From Gammaproteobacteria bacterium (GTDB taxonomy: Bacteria; Pseudomonadota; Gammaproteobacteria; Steroidobacterales; Steroidobacteraceae), in assembly GCA_025355165.1 (NCBI GenBank), contig JANYAD010000206.1, positions 1 through 62,260 on the forward strand: DNA of 62,260 nt, given 5' to 3'. Each line of letters starts with the position of its first letter. Position 1 is the stretch's first letter. The position numbers were made by a program, and so were the translations under genes. The notes under the pieces are model-generated. The model was not told the origin of the DNA. It did not search any database and saw nothing but the letters and a program-made list of their open reading frames with translations. Shown here in pieces: positions 19,594 through 28,732 of this stretch.

Positions 19594-22047
19594 ATGGCGC
19601 GAAGCCTTAAAACCAGCTATTTGCTGCTCGCCTTGGGCGTCAGTGCAGTGCTTGCGCTTATTTTGGGCAGCCTTGCCTACTACGAACATCGCGTCAACAC
19701 CTCTGATGCCAATCAGCTCACCTACGCCACGGTTGAGCAGAAGCTGGAAAGCGATCTCGAGGCGCGCGCCAAATCGTTGAGCAACATCACCGGCTCCTCG
19801 CTCGCGACGGCACTGAAGCAAGGCAACAATGCCGCGGTGGCGACTGTCGCTGCCCGCTTGCTCGATGAACCGGACATCGAGCGCGTCGAGATTTGGGGCG
19901 CACACGAAAACCTCCTCTATTCGGGCAACAACCCCGATGCGCGCCCGACCACCGCCGGCCCTTATGTGCTTCGCACCGATGTGCAGCGGCTCGGCAGTCT
20001 CGAGATATGGATGAGCCGGGCGCAGATGCAGGAGACTCTCGCCAGCATCCACACCCAGCTGTTGAGCAAGCAGGGCGTTCAGATCAAAAGAATTCGCGGG
20101 GTGCTCGCCGGCATCACCCTGCCGTTGGTCATTTTGGGGTTGATCAGCGCCTGGTTCATCGCCCGCCAATTGTCCCGCCCCATCGCGGCGCTGGTGAAAA
20201 GCGCGGACCGGATCGGCGACGGCGACTACACGCGGCCGCTGGCGGTTGTGCGCCGCGATGAGCTTGGGGATCTGCAATTCGCGCTCGAGCGGATGCGGCA
20301 GAACCTCAACGAAACCACGATCACCAAGAATTATTTGAACACCGTGCTCAACAGCTTGAGCGACGCGGTTTTCGTCACCTCTCCGGACGGCCGGGTGAAA
20401 AGTTGCAATGAAGCCGCGCAGCTGTTGCTCGGTTACAGCTCCGAGGAATTGGCGGACAAGCCGCTGCTGGGGTTTATCGATGAAGCGCATCGAGGCGCTT
20501 TCGACACGACCCACCCGGCACCGGAGGCACGCGAGTCGGTGCTGCGCACCGCGAGCGGACAGACCATCCCGGTTTCCATGGCGAGTTCCGCGATCGACTC
20601 GGAAGACCCGCAGTTTCAGGGCAATATTTACGTGGCGCGTAATATCACCGAACGCAAACGCGCCGAGCGCCGCATCCGCTATCTCGCTCGCTACGACACG
20701 CTGACGAAAATGCCGAACCGCATGCAGTTCCAGCATCTGCTGCAGCAGGCGATTGCGCGGGCGCGGCGCAACCAGCATTCGCTGGCACTGCTGTACCTGG
20801 ACTTGGACCGATTCAAGGAGGTCAACGACACCTTCGGCCATGCCGCGGGCGATCGCACGCTCGAGATCCTGAGCGAGCGGCTTACGCGGAATTTGAGCAA
20901 GGACGCCGTGATCGGCCGCTTGGCGGGCGATGAGTTCGCCATGTTTATCGACGATCTGCCGCTGGATAGCGACAACCGGGAGGCCTTGGGGAGTCTTGCC
21001 CGTACGCTGCTCGATGAAATCAGCCGAACTTTCTACGTAAACCAGCAAGAGGTTTACCTGACCGCCAGCGCCGGAATCGCGATCTGTCCCTATGACGCCG
21101 ACAATGTGATCGACCTGATCCGCAATGCCGATGCGGCGATGTATCACTCGAAACAAAATGGCGGCAATTCCTGCGCCTTCTACGTTCCCAGCATGAACGC
21201 CGCGGCGGTCGAAAGACTGATGCTGAAGAGCAAGCTGCGCCGCGCGCTCGAGCGCGACGAGTTGGTCATCCTCTACCAGTCCAAGGTGGACCTGCGCACC
21301 GGACGGGTGGTGGGCGCAGAAGCGTTGCTGCGGTGGCGGCTGCCGGGTCACGGCGATATTTCTCCTTCGCACTTCATCCCTCTGGCCGAGGAAACCAGCT
21401 TGATATTGGATATCGGCGAGTGGGTGCTGAATAAGGTCTGCTCCGATTACCGCGAATGGCAAAAGGTCGTACCGCATCCCGGCCGCATCGCGATCAATCT
21501 GTCTCTGCGCCAGCTCAAGCAATCGAGCTTCATTTCGAGCTGCCGCAGCATATTCCGCAAGCACGGCGTGTCGCCGACCTGCTTCGAGCTGGAAGTCACC
21601 GAGACCACCTTGATGACCGACCCGAAGCGCACCATTGGATTGTTGAACGAGCTCTATGCCATGGGCTTGAGCCTGGCCATCGATGATTTCGGCACCGGAT
21701 ATTCGTCGCTTTCGGCCTTGCAGCAATTTCCCATCGGCACTTTGAAGATCGACCAGTCATTCGTGCGCGACGTTGCGGTCGACAGCAACGATGCGGCCAT
21801 CGTGCGCACCATTATCGACATGGGTAAGAGCCTCGAGCTTGAGGTCATCGCAGAGGGTGTGGAAGAAGCGGAGCAACTGGAATTCTTGCGCACCCACGGC
21901 TGCTACTACGCTCAGGGCCGGTTGTTTAGCGACGCGATGGAAGCGAATAAGCTGCTGGCAATTCTTGCCGCGCAGGAAGGCGGCGCGCCGCATTACGGCA
22001 GCTTGTGCGCGCCGACGGTGCTGCGGCCGATGCGTCTTTCCTCCTAA
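19594..22047 (+). CDS. Membrane diguanylate cyclase/phosphodiesterase (HAMP-PAS-GGDEF-EAL)
   Basis: An 817-residue c-di-GMP enzyme from ATG 19594. Layout: TM1 (about 8-30), a periplasmic sensor (about 31-175), TM2 (about 177-197), HAMP (about 198-250), PAS (about 255-365), GGDEF (about 370-535), EAL (about 545-795). The cyclase site reads AGDEF and the DxxxFKxxND...GHxxGD residues are intact, so it may be active. The inhibitory RxxD site is absent. The EAL domain keeps EALLRW, NLS, ELEVTET, DDFGTGYSS, the catalytic Lys in LKID and AEGVEE, so it also looks competent. The leader holds a GGA-loop hairpin. An ABC-F gene follows 6 bases later. Confidence 0.93.
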   Translation: MARSLKTSYLLLALGVSAVLALILGSLAYYEHRVNTSDANQLTYATVEQKLESDLEARAKSLSNITGSSLATALKQGNNAAVATVAARLLDEPDIERVEIWGAHENLLYSGNNPDARPTTAGPYVLRTDVQRLGSLEIWMSRAQMQETLASIHTQLLSKQGVQIKRIRGVLAGITLPLVILGLISAWFIARQLSRPIAALVKSADRIGDGDYTRPLAVVRRDELGDLQFALERMRQNLNETTITKNYLNTVLNSLSDAVFVTSPDGRVKSCNEAAQLLLGYSSEELADKPLLGFIDEAHRGAFDTTHPAPEARESVLRTASGQTIPVSMASSAIDSEDPQFQGNIYVARNITERKRAERRIRYLARYDTLTKMPNRMQFQHLLQQAIARARRNQHSLALLYLDLDRFKEVNDTFGHAAGDRTLEILSERLTRNLSKDAVIGRLAGDEFAMFIDDLPLDSDNREALGSLARTLLDEISRTFYVNQQEVYLTASAGIAICPYDADNVIDLIRNADAAMYHSKQNGGNSCAFYVPSMNAAAVERLMLKSKLRRALERDELVILYQSKVDLRTGRVVGAEALLRWRLPGHGDISPSHFIPLAEETSLILDIGEWVLNKVCSDYREWQKVVPHPGRIAINLSLRQLKQSSFISSCRSIFRKHGVSPTCFELEVTETTLMTDPKRTIGLLNELYAMGLSLAIDDFGTGYSSLSALQQFPIGTLKIDQSFVRDVAVDSNDAAIVRTIIDMGKSLELEVIAEGVEEAEQLEFLRTHGCYYAQGRLFSDAMEANKLLAILAAQEGGAPHYGSLCAPTVLRPMRLSS

Positions 22048-22053
22048 GGCTCG

Positions 22054-23934
22054 ATGCTCTCGGCACGGGACCTCACGCTGCGGCGCGGACCGCAGCCGCT
22101 GTTCGAGCAGGTCGATTTTACGGTGTTCCGCGGTAACAAAGTCGGCGTCACCGGCGCCAACGGCACCGGTAAATCAAGCCTGTTCGCAGCGATCTTAGGC
22201 GAGCTTACCCCCGATCTGGGGGACATAACCCTGCCCGCAGCCATCAAAACGGCGCACGTCGAGCAAGAGATTTCCGCGAGCGTCCGGCCCGCCATCGAGT
22301 TCGTGCTGGATGGCGATACGGAGCTGCGCCGGGTGCAGGCGGCCATCGAAGATGCGCAAAGCCGAGATGCAGCCCTTGCCTTGGCAGAACTCTATTCCTC
22401 GCTGGAGGCGATCGATGGCTATCGCGCCAAGGCGCGCGCTGCAGCCATCATGCACGGCCTGGGATTCAAGGCCGCGGATCATAACCGCGTCGTCGCGGAA
22501 TTCTCCGGCGGCTGGCGCGTGCGGCTCGCCATGGCGCGCGCCCTCTGTTCGCGTGCCGACCTGCTGCTGCTGGATGAACCGACCAATCACTTGGATCTGG
22601 ACGCCATCGTTTGGCTGGAGGAGTGGCTGCGGGCCTATTCCGGCACGTTGTTGATGATTTCGCATGACCGCGAATTCCTCGATGCCATCATCGATCGGGT
22701 ATTGCACATCGAGAATCGCAGCATCCGCGCCTATGCGGGCAACTATTCGCAATTCGAGCAGAAGCGCGCCGAGGAGCTGGCGTTGCTCTCGGTGCTGCAT
22801 GCCCGCCAGGAGAAGCGCGTCGCCGAAATCACGGCGTTCGTCAATCGCTTCCGCGCATCCGCCACCAAATCGCGCCAAGCGCAGAGCCGTTTGAAAATGC
22901 TCGAGCGCATGGAGCGTATCGTTCCGGCCCACGTCGACAGTCCGTTCGAATTCGCCTTTGCAAGTCCGCTTAAAACACCCCGGCCGCTCATTACCCTGGA
23001 AGCAGCCGCGTGCGGCTACGGTGGCGCCGACTCCGAACCCATCTTGCGCGGCATCAATGTTTCGATCGGGCCGCTGGAGCGTATCGCCTTGCTGGGTTAC
23101 AACGGCGCCGGCAAATCCACACTGACCAAGTTGCTGGCCGGAGAAATCGAGCCCCTGGCCGGAACGCGAGTCGCGGCACCCGATCTTGCCATCGGCTATT
23201 TCGCGCAGCAGCAGTTAGAGCAGCTCAAGCCGGACTGCGATGCCTTCTGGCATTTGCGCAATCGCGGCGGCCCGGACTACGCGGGCGGCGATGAACAACG
23301 GCTGCGCGATCACCTCGGCAGCTTCGGTTTCCAAGGCGACCGGGCGTTCGAGCCCGTGGCCCGCTTCTCCGGCGGCGAGAAAGCACGGCTGACCCTCGCG
23401 CTGCTGGTGGCGCGGCGGCCCAACTTGTTGCTGCTCGATGAGCCCACCAATCACCTGGATATCGAAATGCGCCAGGCCCTGAACGTCGCCTTGCAAAGCT
23501 TCGAGGGCGGCTTGGTGGTGGTGTCTCATGATCGGCACCTCATTAAATCGGTGGCCGATACGCTGTGGCTGGTGGCGGATGGGAAACTGCAGGAGTTCCG
23601 CGGCGACTTGGATGATTATCAGCAGTGGCTGCGCTCGCGCGGCAAGGCCGAAGCTGCCGCCGCCGCCAAAGAATCGCCGAGTGCCGCGGGCCAGCCTAAG
23701 AAGGCGGGGCGCTTGAGTCCACTCGAGCGGCTGCGCCGGCAGTTGGAGCTGGTCGAATCGCGCATCGCGGCGGTCACTGCCGAACGCGCCTTGCTCGAGG
23801 CGGAGTTCGCCGCCAATCCGCACGAGCATAAGCTCGGGCTGCGGCGCGCGAACCTGCAAAGAGACGCCGCTTATCTGGAGAGCCAATGGATGGAGATCGG
23901 CACAGCCATCGAGGTCGAAGAGGCGAAGAGCTAG
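22054..23934 (+). CDS. ABC-F family ATPase (YheS/Uup type)
   Basis: A 626-residue soluble ABC-F protein with two nucleotide-binding domains and no membrane segments. Walker A motifs are GANGTGKSS (about 35) and GYNGAGKST (about 350). Signatures are FSGGWRVRLAMA and FSGGEKARLTLA. Walker B stretches are LLLLDEPTNHLD in both halves. The linker between domains is about 80 residues and charged, and a C-terminal coiled-coil extension (about 545-620) follows. ABC-F proteins act on the ribosome E site; YheS is the closest by layout. It lies 6 bases after the GGDEF-EAL gene and is likely cotranscribed. Confidence 0.93.
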   Translation: MLSARDLTLRRGPQPLFEQVDFTVFRGNKVGVTGANGTGKSSLFAAILGELTPDLGDITLPAAIKTAHVEQEISASVRPAIEFVLDGDTELRRVQAAIEDAQSRDAALALAELYSSLEAIDGYRAKARAAAIMHGLGFKAADHNRVVAEFSGGWRVRLAMARALCSRADLLLLDEPTNHLDLDAIVWLEEWLRAYSGTLLMISHDREFLDAIIDRVLHIENRSIRAYAGNYSQFEQKRAEELALLSVLHARQEKRVAEITAFVNRFRASATKSRQAQSRLKMLERMERIVPAHVDSPFEFAFASPLKTPRPLITLEAAACGYGGADSEPILRGINVSIGPLERIALLGYNGAGKSTLTKLLAGEIEPLAGTRVAAPDLAIGYFAQQQLEQLKPDCDAFWHLRNRGGPDYAGGDEQRLRDHLGSFGFQGDRAFEPVARFSGGEKARLTLALLVARRPNLLLLDEPTNHLDIEMRQALNVALQSFEGGLVVVSHDRHLIKSVADTLWLVADGKLQEFRGDLDDYQQWLRSRGKAEAAAAAKESPSAAGQPKKAGRLSPLERLRRQLELVESRIAAVTAERALLEAEFAANPHEHKLGLRRANLQRDAAYLESQWMEIGTAIEVEEAKS

Positions 23935-23978
23935 AACCCCAACGCCTCTGTCATGGTTGCGCGATATGCTAGCGGGCA

Positions 23979-25964
23979 ATGGGGCATAACGATCCGCTGT
24001 TACAAATCCTAATTCTGCTTGCCGCATCGGTATGCGTGGTCGCGGCGGTGCGCAAATTGGCGTTGCCTGCGATCTTGGGTTATCTGGCAGTGGGCATGCT
24101 GCTGGGGCCGCACGCGCTGGCCCTGGCGGCCGGCAACGAGACCACGCAGCTGCTCGCGGACTTTGGCGTCGTGTTCTTGGTTTTTACGCTGGGACTGGAG
24201 TTCTCGCTGCCGAGACTGGTGGCCATGCGCTGGGAGGTGCTCGGTGTGGGCGGCGCGCAGGTGCTGATCAGCACCGGCATCGTCGCTGCCGTTGCGATCT
24301 TGCTCTTCCATGTCGCGCCGGCCGTTGCCGTGGTGCTCGGCGGAGCGGTGGCTATGTCATCCACGGCCATCATCATCACGCAGCTCACAGAGCAGTCGGA
24401 GAACAATCGCACCCATGGACGGATTGCCGTCGCGATTTGCCTGTTTCAGGATCTGAGTTTTCCCTTGCTTCTTGCCTTGGTGTCGGCATCGAGCCAGGGC
24501 GGTCGGGCTGCCGGCGCCGCGGATATCTTGAGCGCGATCGGCATTGCCGCGCTCGCCTTGTTATTGGTCCTGGCCGCCGGCCGCTGGCTGCTGCGGCCGC
24601 TGTTTCTCATGATCGCATCGGTGCGCTCGGCGGAACTGTTCTCCCTCGCCGTGCTGCTGGCGGTGCTGGCTTCGGCGTGGGCCACCCGCGCGGCGGGCCT
24701 GTCGCTTGCGCTCGGCGCATTCCTGGCAGGCATGATGCTGGCGGAGACAGAATTTCGGCATCAGGTCGAAGCCACGATCCGCTCGTACCGCGAGGTGCTG
24801 TTGGGTCTGTTTTTTATCACGGTGGGCATGCTGCTCAATGTCGGATTGCTGTTGCGCGATCTGCCGATCGTGACGGCCATCCTGATTGGCATGTTGCTGT
24901 TGAAGGCGGCCGTCGTCACCCTCGTGGCACAGCCGGCCACAAAAAGCTGGTTCAAGGCCTTGCGCACCGGCGTGGTCGTCGCGCAGGGAGGGGAATTCGG
25001 ATTTGCCCTGCTCATCCTGGTGCTGCGGCGCGAATTGCTCGACCCGGCCATCGTGCAGCCGCTGCTGGCCGCTACGGTCTTGAGCATGGGCCTCTCTCCC
25101 CTGATCATCCGCCACAATCGGCGCATCACACGATTGATTTTGCGCGAATCCGGCAGTCCTCAGACCGAGGCCATGCGACAGGAAGGCATCACCTTGGCGG
25201 TGGCCGAGCGGGAGCACGTCGTGATCTGCGGCTTCGGTCGCGTTGGCCAGAATATCGCGCGGGTGCTCGAGCAACACGGCTTTGAGTACATTGCGCTCGA
25301 TGTGGATCCTTACCGCATTCGCGTTGGCCGCCAAGCCGGAGATCCGGTGGTGTACGGCGACGCTGGTGAAATCAAGGTATTGGAAAACGTCGGCGTGGCA
25401 CGCGCCAGCGTGGTGGTGATCACCTTTGCCAATCCGGATGTGGCATTGCGCATTTTAAGATCGGTGCGCGAATTGCGTCCGGCCGTGCCCATTTTGGTGC
25501 GCACTCAGGACGACACCAAACTACAGGAACTTCAAGCTGCGGGCGCGACCGAGGTGGTGCCCGAGACGTTCGAGGCCAGCCTCATGTTGCTGTCGCACCT
25601 GCTGCTGTTGGTGAAGCTGCCCGTCGGGCAGGTGATCCGCGCCGTTAACGACATCCGCAGCCACCGCTACAGCATGCTGCGCCAATATTTCCGCGCCGCC
25701 GGCGCGGAGCATTTGGATGAGAGCCACGCCTTTCGCGAAGAGCTGCACAGCGTCATCCTGCCGCCCCAGGCATGGGCCGTCGGGCGCAGCATCACCGACC
25801 TGGCCGAGCGTGGCTCGCAAGCCACGGTCAATGCGGTGCGCCGCGACGGCATCGTCGGGCGCGAACCCTCGCCCGATACCGTCTTCAAGGAAGGGGATGT
25901 GGTGGTGGTCTATGGCACCCCGGAGGCCGTGGAACACGCGGAGACCCTGCTGCTGATGGGATAA
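23979..25964 (+). CDS. CPA2 monovalent cation:proton antiporter (KefB/YbaL type)
   Basis: A 661-residue inner-membrane transporter. About 12 transmembrane helices cover residues 5-385. They include the LGYLAVGMLLGPHAL motif and the FxDLxxP-like LFQDLSFPLLLAL segment typical of CPA2 exchangers. A cytosolic TrkA-N (RCK) domain with the Rossmann motif VICGFGRVGQNIARVL spans about 405-525. A TrkA-C domain (about 570-655) ends the protein. It should exchange K+ or Na+ for H+ under nucleotide control. Whether glutathione gates it, as in KefB/KefC, cannot be told. Confidence 0.92.
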   Translation: MGHNDPLLQILILLAASVCVVAAVRKLALPAILGYLAVGMLLGPHALALAAGNETTQLLADFGVVFLVFTLGLEFSLPRLVAMRWEVLGVGGAQVLISTGIVAAVAILLFHVAPAVAVVLGGAVAMSSTAIIITQLTEQSENNRTHGRIAVAICLFQDLSFPLLLALVSASSQGGRAAGAADILSAIGIAALALLLVLAAGRWLLRPLFLMIASVRSAELFSLAVLLAVLASAWATRAAGLSLALGAFLAGMMLAETEFRHQVEATIRSYREVLLGLFFITVGMLLNVGLLLRDLPIVTAILIGMLLLKAAVVTLVAQPATKSWFKALRTGVVVAQGGEFGFALLILVLRRELLDPAIVQPLLAATVLSMGLSPLIIRHNRRITRLILRESGSPQTEAMRQEGITLAVAEREHVVICGFGRVGQNIARVLEQHGFEYIALDVDPYRIRVGRQAGDPVVYGDAGEIKVLENVGVARASVVVITFANPDVALRILRSVRELRPAVPILVRTQDDTKLQELQAAGATEVVPETFEASLMLLSHLLLLVKLPVGQVIRAVNDIRSHRYSMLRQYFRAAGAEHLDESHAFREELHSVILPPQAWAVGRSITDLAERGSQATVNAVRRDGIVGREPSPDTVFKEGDVVVVYGTPEAVEHAETLLLMG

Positions 25965-25999
25965 AGCGCCGTTATGTATGATGAGTCTGCAAAAAGCCC

Positions 26000-26029
26000 T
26001 TTACAAAAGTCCTGCGCCGATCGCATAGT
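26000..26029 (+). promoter_or_regulatory. Probable sigma-70 promoter of the riboswitch transcript
   Basis: TTTACA (26000-26005) and CATAGT (26024-26029) are separated by 18 bases and match 5 of 6 and 4 of 6 consensus bases. Transcription would begin near 26036, just before the c-di-GMP riboswitch core. The position supports an independent transcript rather than read-through from the antiporter gene. Confidence 0.5.
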
Positions 26030-26035
26030 AGACCC

Positions 26036-26130
26036 AGCTGTTTAAGGGCAAACCCGCCGAAAGGTGGGGACGCAAAACCACCGGTCTAAGAGGCTCCCAC
26101 GAGGAAGCCTGACGATAGCGGGGTCGCCAG
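26036..26130 (+). ncRNA. Cyclic di-GMP-I (GEMM-I) riboswitch
   Basis: The RNA follows the GEMM-I consensus closely. AGGGCAAACC is at 26045-26054. A P2 stem of six pairs is capped by a GAAA tetraloop (26059-26062). GGGACGCAAA is at 26067-26076 and CCGGTCTAA at 26081-26089. A second hairpin has stem AGGCT/AGCCT (26091-26110). The 3' closing strand is GATAGCGGGGTCGCC (26114-26128). This is nearly the same architecture as the Vibrio cholerae Vc2 aptamer as I recall it. It lies about 100 bases before the start of the FAD-binding oxidoreductase, so it should make that gene respond to c-di-GMP. Confidence 0.92.
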
Positions 26131-26173
26131 TGAATCTTCTAAGCGCTACGGCGCATGCAGAACCGCCCGGTTT

Positions 26174-26230
26174 TGTGCCCCCCAACAGCATTGTTCTGAA
26201 GGTTGTTATGGACTTCCGGGGGGAAGCACA
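26174..26230 (+). promoter_or_regulatory. Shine-Dalgarno-masking helix, likely riboswitch expression platform
   Basis: TGTGCCCCCC (26174-26183) can pair with GGGGG (26219-26223) and GCACA (26226-26230). This gives a 10-pair helix interrupted only by two bulged adenines. The helix covers the G-rich ribosome-binding site (26218-26226) and the A of the ATG at 26230. Formation would block translation. No strong intrinsic terminator with a T-run is seen between aptamer and gene, so translational control is favoured. Whether c-di-GMP favours or prevents this helix is not decided by inspection. Confidence 0.65.
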
Positions 26231-27576
26231 TGGTCAGCAGAGTCATCGATCCGAAAGGCGCGGATTCATCGGGCATTTATCGGCGGCCGCGCCTGGCGCT
26301 GAAGTTAAAACGCTTCGAGGACTTACCCAGTCTTTTGTCGAAGCCTAAGAGCTACCCCACACCGATTCGCATGGTCGGGGCCGATTATTCGCAGACGCGC
26401 TGCGTGGGCGGCGACGGCGGCACCACCGTCGATACTTCGGCGCTGGACCGAATTCTGGAATTTGGCGAAACCACGGTACGGGCGCAGGCCGGGGTGCGAG
26501 TAAGCACACTGGTGAAAGCGCTCGCGGAACGCGGTCAGGAATTGCCCTTGACGCCCGAAATGGGCCAAATTTCCCTGGGTGCCATGGCGGTCAGCACCCT
26601 ACCCCAACCCTCCTACGCGGAGGGCATGGCGCAGATGTCCTCCTGCATCAGCGAAGTAAAATTGATTACCCCGCAAGGCAAGCAGATGACCGTGACGGAT
26701 CGTGAGCGCGATTTGATGCGCGTGCTGCGCTCAAGCTTCGGCTTACTCGGGATCGTGCATGAGGTCGTGGTTCGCGTCCGTCCTTTGACGCCGGTCAAGA
26801 TCGATTACCAGGTCATGACCCTGAAGGAATTTACCTCCCGGTATCCGAAACTGATCAGCGCTCCGGGAGCGATTCGCCTGCATGTCTCGCCCTTTCATGA
26901 CCGGATCACCATTGAACGCCGCACGCTCGATGAATCCGCGGAGATCAACCGCTCGGGAATTTGGCAAATCAAGAAATCGGTGATGCGCAACGTGCTGCCG
27001 GCGTTCGGCTCGACCGTGGGCAGTGTTCTGGCCGCACCCGGTCTGCGCAATGCCGTGCTCTCGGGCATGCACCGCGCCTTGGGCGGCGGGGCAAAAGGAG
27101 TCATGATGTATGCGCACGAGTGGATGCGCGACATGCCGAAGGAAGCGTGGAAGGCGCGCCATACCTACAGCTTGTGGGCCTTTCCGCAGGCTGACTATCC
27201 GAATGTGGTCAGCGGCTATTTTAACTTCTGCAAGTCCTACTATAAACAGCATCGATACCGCGGCAATGTCGTGAGCGGCGCGAGCCGACTGCATCAGGAT
27301 CGCGGTTCGTTGTTCAGCGCAAGCTATTCGGGGCCGATGTTTACCCTGGAACCCTCATCGAGCGGCGAGCAGGGATGGGATGACTTCCTCATCGACTACA
27401 ATGAGTTTGCCTCCTCGAAAGGCGGTACGCCGACCTTCAATCAGACGCGTGCCTTGCAGCCCGAACACGTGGCGAAATCCTTCGGTGAGCGCGCCAAATT
27501 GTTTCGCGCACTACGCCAGCGCACGGATCCCGTGAACAGGCTGCGCAACAGCTACTTTGAGTATCTCTTGGGGTGA
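26230..27576 (+). CDS. FAD-binding oxidoreductase under c-di-GMP riboswitch control
   Basis: A 448-residue protein with an N-terminal FAD-binding PCMH-type domain. The PIRMVGADYSQTRC segment sits near residue 50, followed by LEFGETTVRAQAGVRVSTLVKAL and a glycine/serine loop near GQISLGAMAVSTL. The fold resembles D-arabinono-1,4-lactone oxidase and GlcD relatives. The C-terminal half is not assignable to a substrate. No signal peptide is seen. ATG 26230 has GGGGGGAAG at a good distance; the upstream in-frame TTG 26203 is unlikely. The riboswitch and masking helix directly precede it. The link to a c-di-GMP-regulated process is inferred from the leader only. Confidence 0.88.
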   Translation: MVSRVIDPKGADSSGIYRRPRLALKLKRFEDLPSLLSKPKSYPTPIRMVGADYSQTRCVGGDGGTTVDTSALDRILEFGETTVRAQAGVRVSTLVKALAERGQELPLTPEMGQISLGAMAVSTLPQPSYAEGMAQMSSCISEVKLITPQGKQMTVTDRERDLMRVLRSSFGLLGIVHEVVVRVRPLTPVKIDYQVMTLKEFTSRYPKLISAPGAIRLHVSPFHDRITIERRTLDESAEINRSGIWQIKKSVMRNVLPAFGSTVGSVLAAPGLRNAVLSGMHRALGGGAKGVMMYAHEWMRDMPKEAWKARHTYSLWAFPQADYPNVVSGYFNFCKSYYKQHRYRGNVVSGASRLHQDRGSLFSASYSGPMFTLEPSSSGEQGWDDFLIDYNEFASSKGGTPTFNQTRALQPEHVAKSFGERAKLFRALRQRTDPVNRLRNSYFEYLLG

Positions 27577-27589
27577 GCTTTGAGCGCCG

Positions 27590-28213
27590 TTAGAGTGCCG
27601 AGACGATCTTTGCCTTGATCGTTTCGAACTCTGAATCGCTGATGAGCTTGGCATCGAGCATTTCGCGAGCTTGGCGCAAGCGGCGCGCCGGTTCGGACTC
27701 GCCTGCGCCGCTTTCAGCGCCGGCAAAACCGGACTGATTGCCGCCGATCTGCACGCCGCCGGATTTCGCGCGCAATTCCTCCAGTTCGCGCACCCGGCGC
27801 TTCTCGCGCCATACCTGATCGTGTTGCTGGCAAATGCGATACATGGCCTGCGCTTGATCCTTGTGCAGCCCCGTGAAGGTCCAGACGCGGTTTACTTCAT
27901 TGCCGATATTCAGATCCGAGCTGCTCTGCGCGACGACTGTCAGGTCCGCAGCGATGATCCCGGCGCTGATGCGCGTTTCCTTCAGATCCTGCCAGCGGAT
28001 ATCCGCCGAATCGTAGCCGCCGAAGAGGCGCCGGTTCAGTGAAATGAAACGGCCGCTGGTGGCCGCTATCAAAGCGCGCCGACGCGTCAGTGCATAGAGC
28101 CGCCGCTGCGCCGCCCAAGCCTCCAGGGTCTCGCCATCTGTCAACAAACTCTGCAGGGTCGCGAGCGCACCGCCCAATCCCAGAGTTTCGGCCCCACCCG
28201 CTGTCGTATTCAT
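27590..28213 (-). CDS. SHOCT domain protein with PH-like N-terminal domain
   Basis: A 207-residue cytosolic protein. The N-terminal 110 residues look like a bacterial PH-like domain (LYALTRRRALIAATSGRFISLNRRLFGGYDSADIRWQDLKET, read in parts). A linker with a charged helix follows, and the C-terminal 35 residues form a SHOCT module (RRLRQAREMLDAKLISDSEF). SHOCT is a short oligomerisation or nucleic acid-associated helix pair. ATG 28213 has AGGAG upstream. It lies 9 bases downstream of dps on the same strand and is probably cotranscribed. Confidence 0.8.
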   Translation of the reverse strand: MNTTAGGAETLGLGGALATLQSLLTDGETLEAWAAQRRLYALTRRRALIAATSGRFISLNRRLFGGYDSADIRWQDLKETRISAGIIAADLTVVAQSSSDLNIGNEVNRVWTFTGLHKDQAQAMYRICQQHDQVWREKRRVRELEELRAKSGGVQIGGNQSGFAGAESGAGESEPARRLRQAREMLDAKLISDSEFETIKAKIVSAL

Positions 28214-28222
28214 GGTCAGCTC

Positions 28223-28705
28223 CTACGCTTTTTCTTGTAAATGCGCCTCGAGAAACCACAGATACTTGTCGACGTTGCGCGAAATCCCGGTAAAAAGATC
28301 CGCCGTGTCCGCGTCGCCCAGCTCATCGGTATCGGTGATTGCGGCACGCATGACCTTGCCGTACACCGACATTTGCGTCGACAGATAAAACAAGTGATCT
28401 TTGCCAGCGGTAATGCTCAAAGGGTAATTCTTCAGTTTGCTGCGCTTCGCAGCCACCGCCACGGTGCCCTCCGCGGTGCCGCCCAAGCTGGTGATGCGCT
28501 CGGCAATTTCGTCTATTTGCTGAAGCACTGCGTCGGAGATTTTGTCGAAGAGCTCATGCAGGGCAATGAAATTGGGCCCTTTCACATTCCAATGCGCATG
28601 CTTGATTTGGCTCTGCAGATCAATGGCGTAGGACAGGGTTTCGTTCAAAATAACGACGATGTTGCGTCGAACTTTCTCCGACAGATCTATCTTCGTCTTG
28701 TACAT
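28223..28705 (-). CDS. dps: Dps family DNA-binding ferritin-like protein
   Basis: A 160-residue mini-ferritin that oxidises and stores iron and protects DNA. The ferroxidase residues are in QIKHAHWNVKGPNFIALHELFDKISD (His, His, Asp) and DEIAERITSLGG (Glu). A short basic N-terminal tail (MYKTKIDLSEKVRR) could bind DNA. ATG 28705 has AAGGGG 5 bases upstream and is preferred to the GTG two codons earlier. It is first in a two-gene unit with the SHOCT protein. Confidence 0.94.
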   Translation of the reverse strand: MYKTKIDLSEKVRRNIVVILNETLSYAIDLQSQIKHAHWNVKGPNFIALHELFDKISDAVLQQIDEIAERITSLGGTAEGTVAVAAKRSKLKNYPLSITAGKDHLFYLSTQMSVYGKVMRAAITDTDELGDADTADLFTGISRNVDKYLWFLEAHLQEKA

Positions 28706-28732
28706 GCGCACCCCTTCAAGTCAAATACTAGG

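Noticed and set aside
19570-21726. 718-codon minus-strand ORF
   Set aside because: It lies fully antisense to the GGDEF-EAL gene, whose motifs are intact. Its translation has no domain pattern; long antisense frames are expected from GC-rich codon use.
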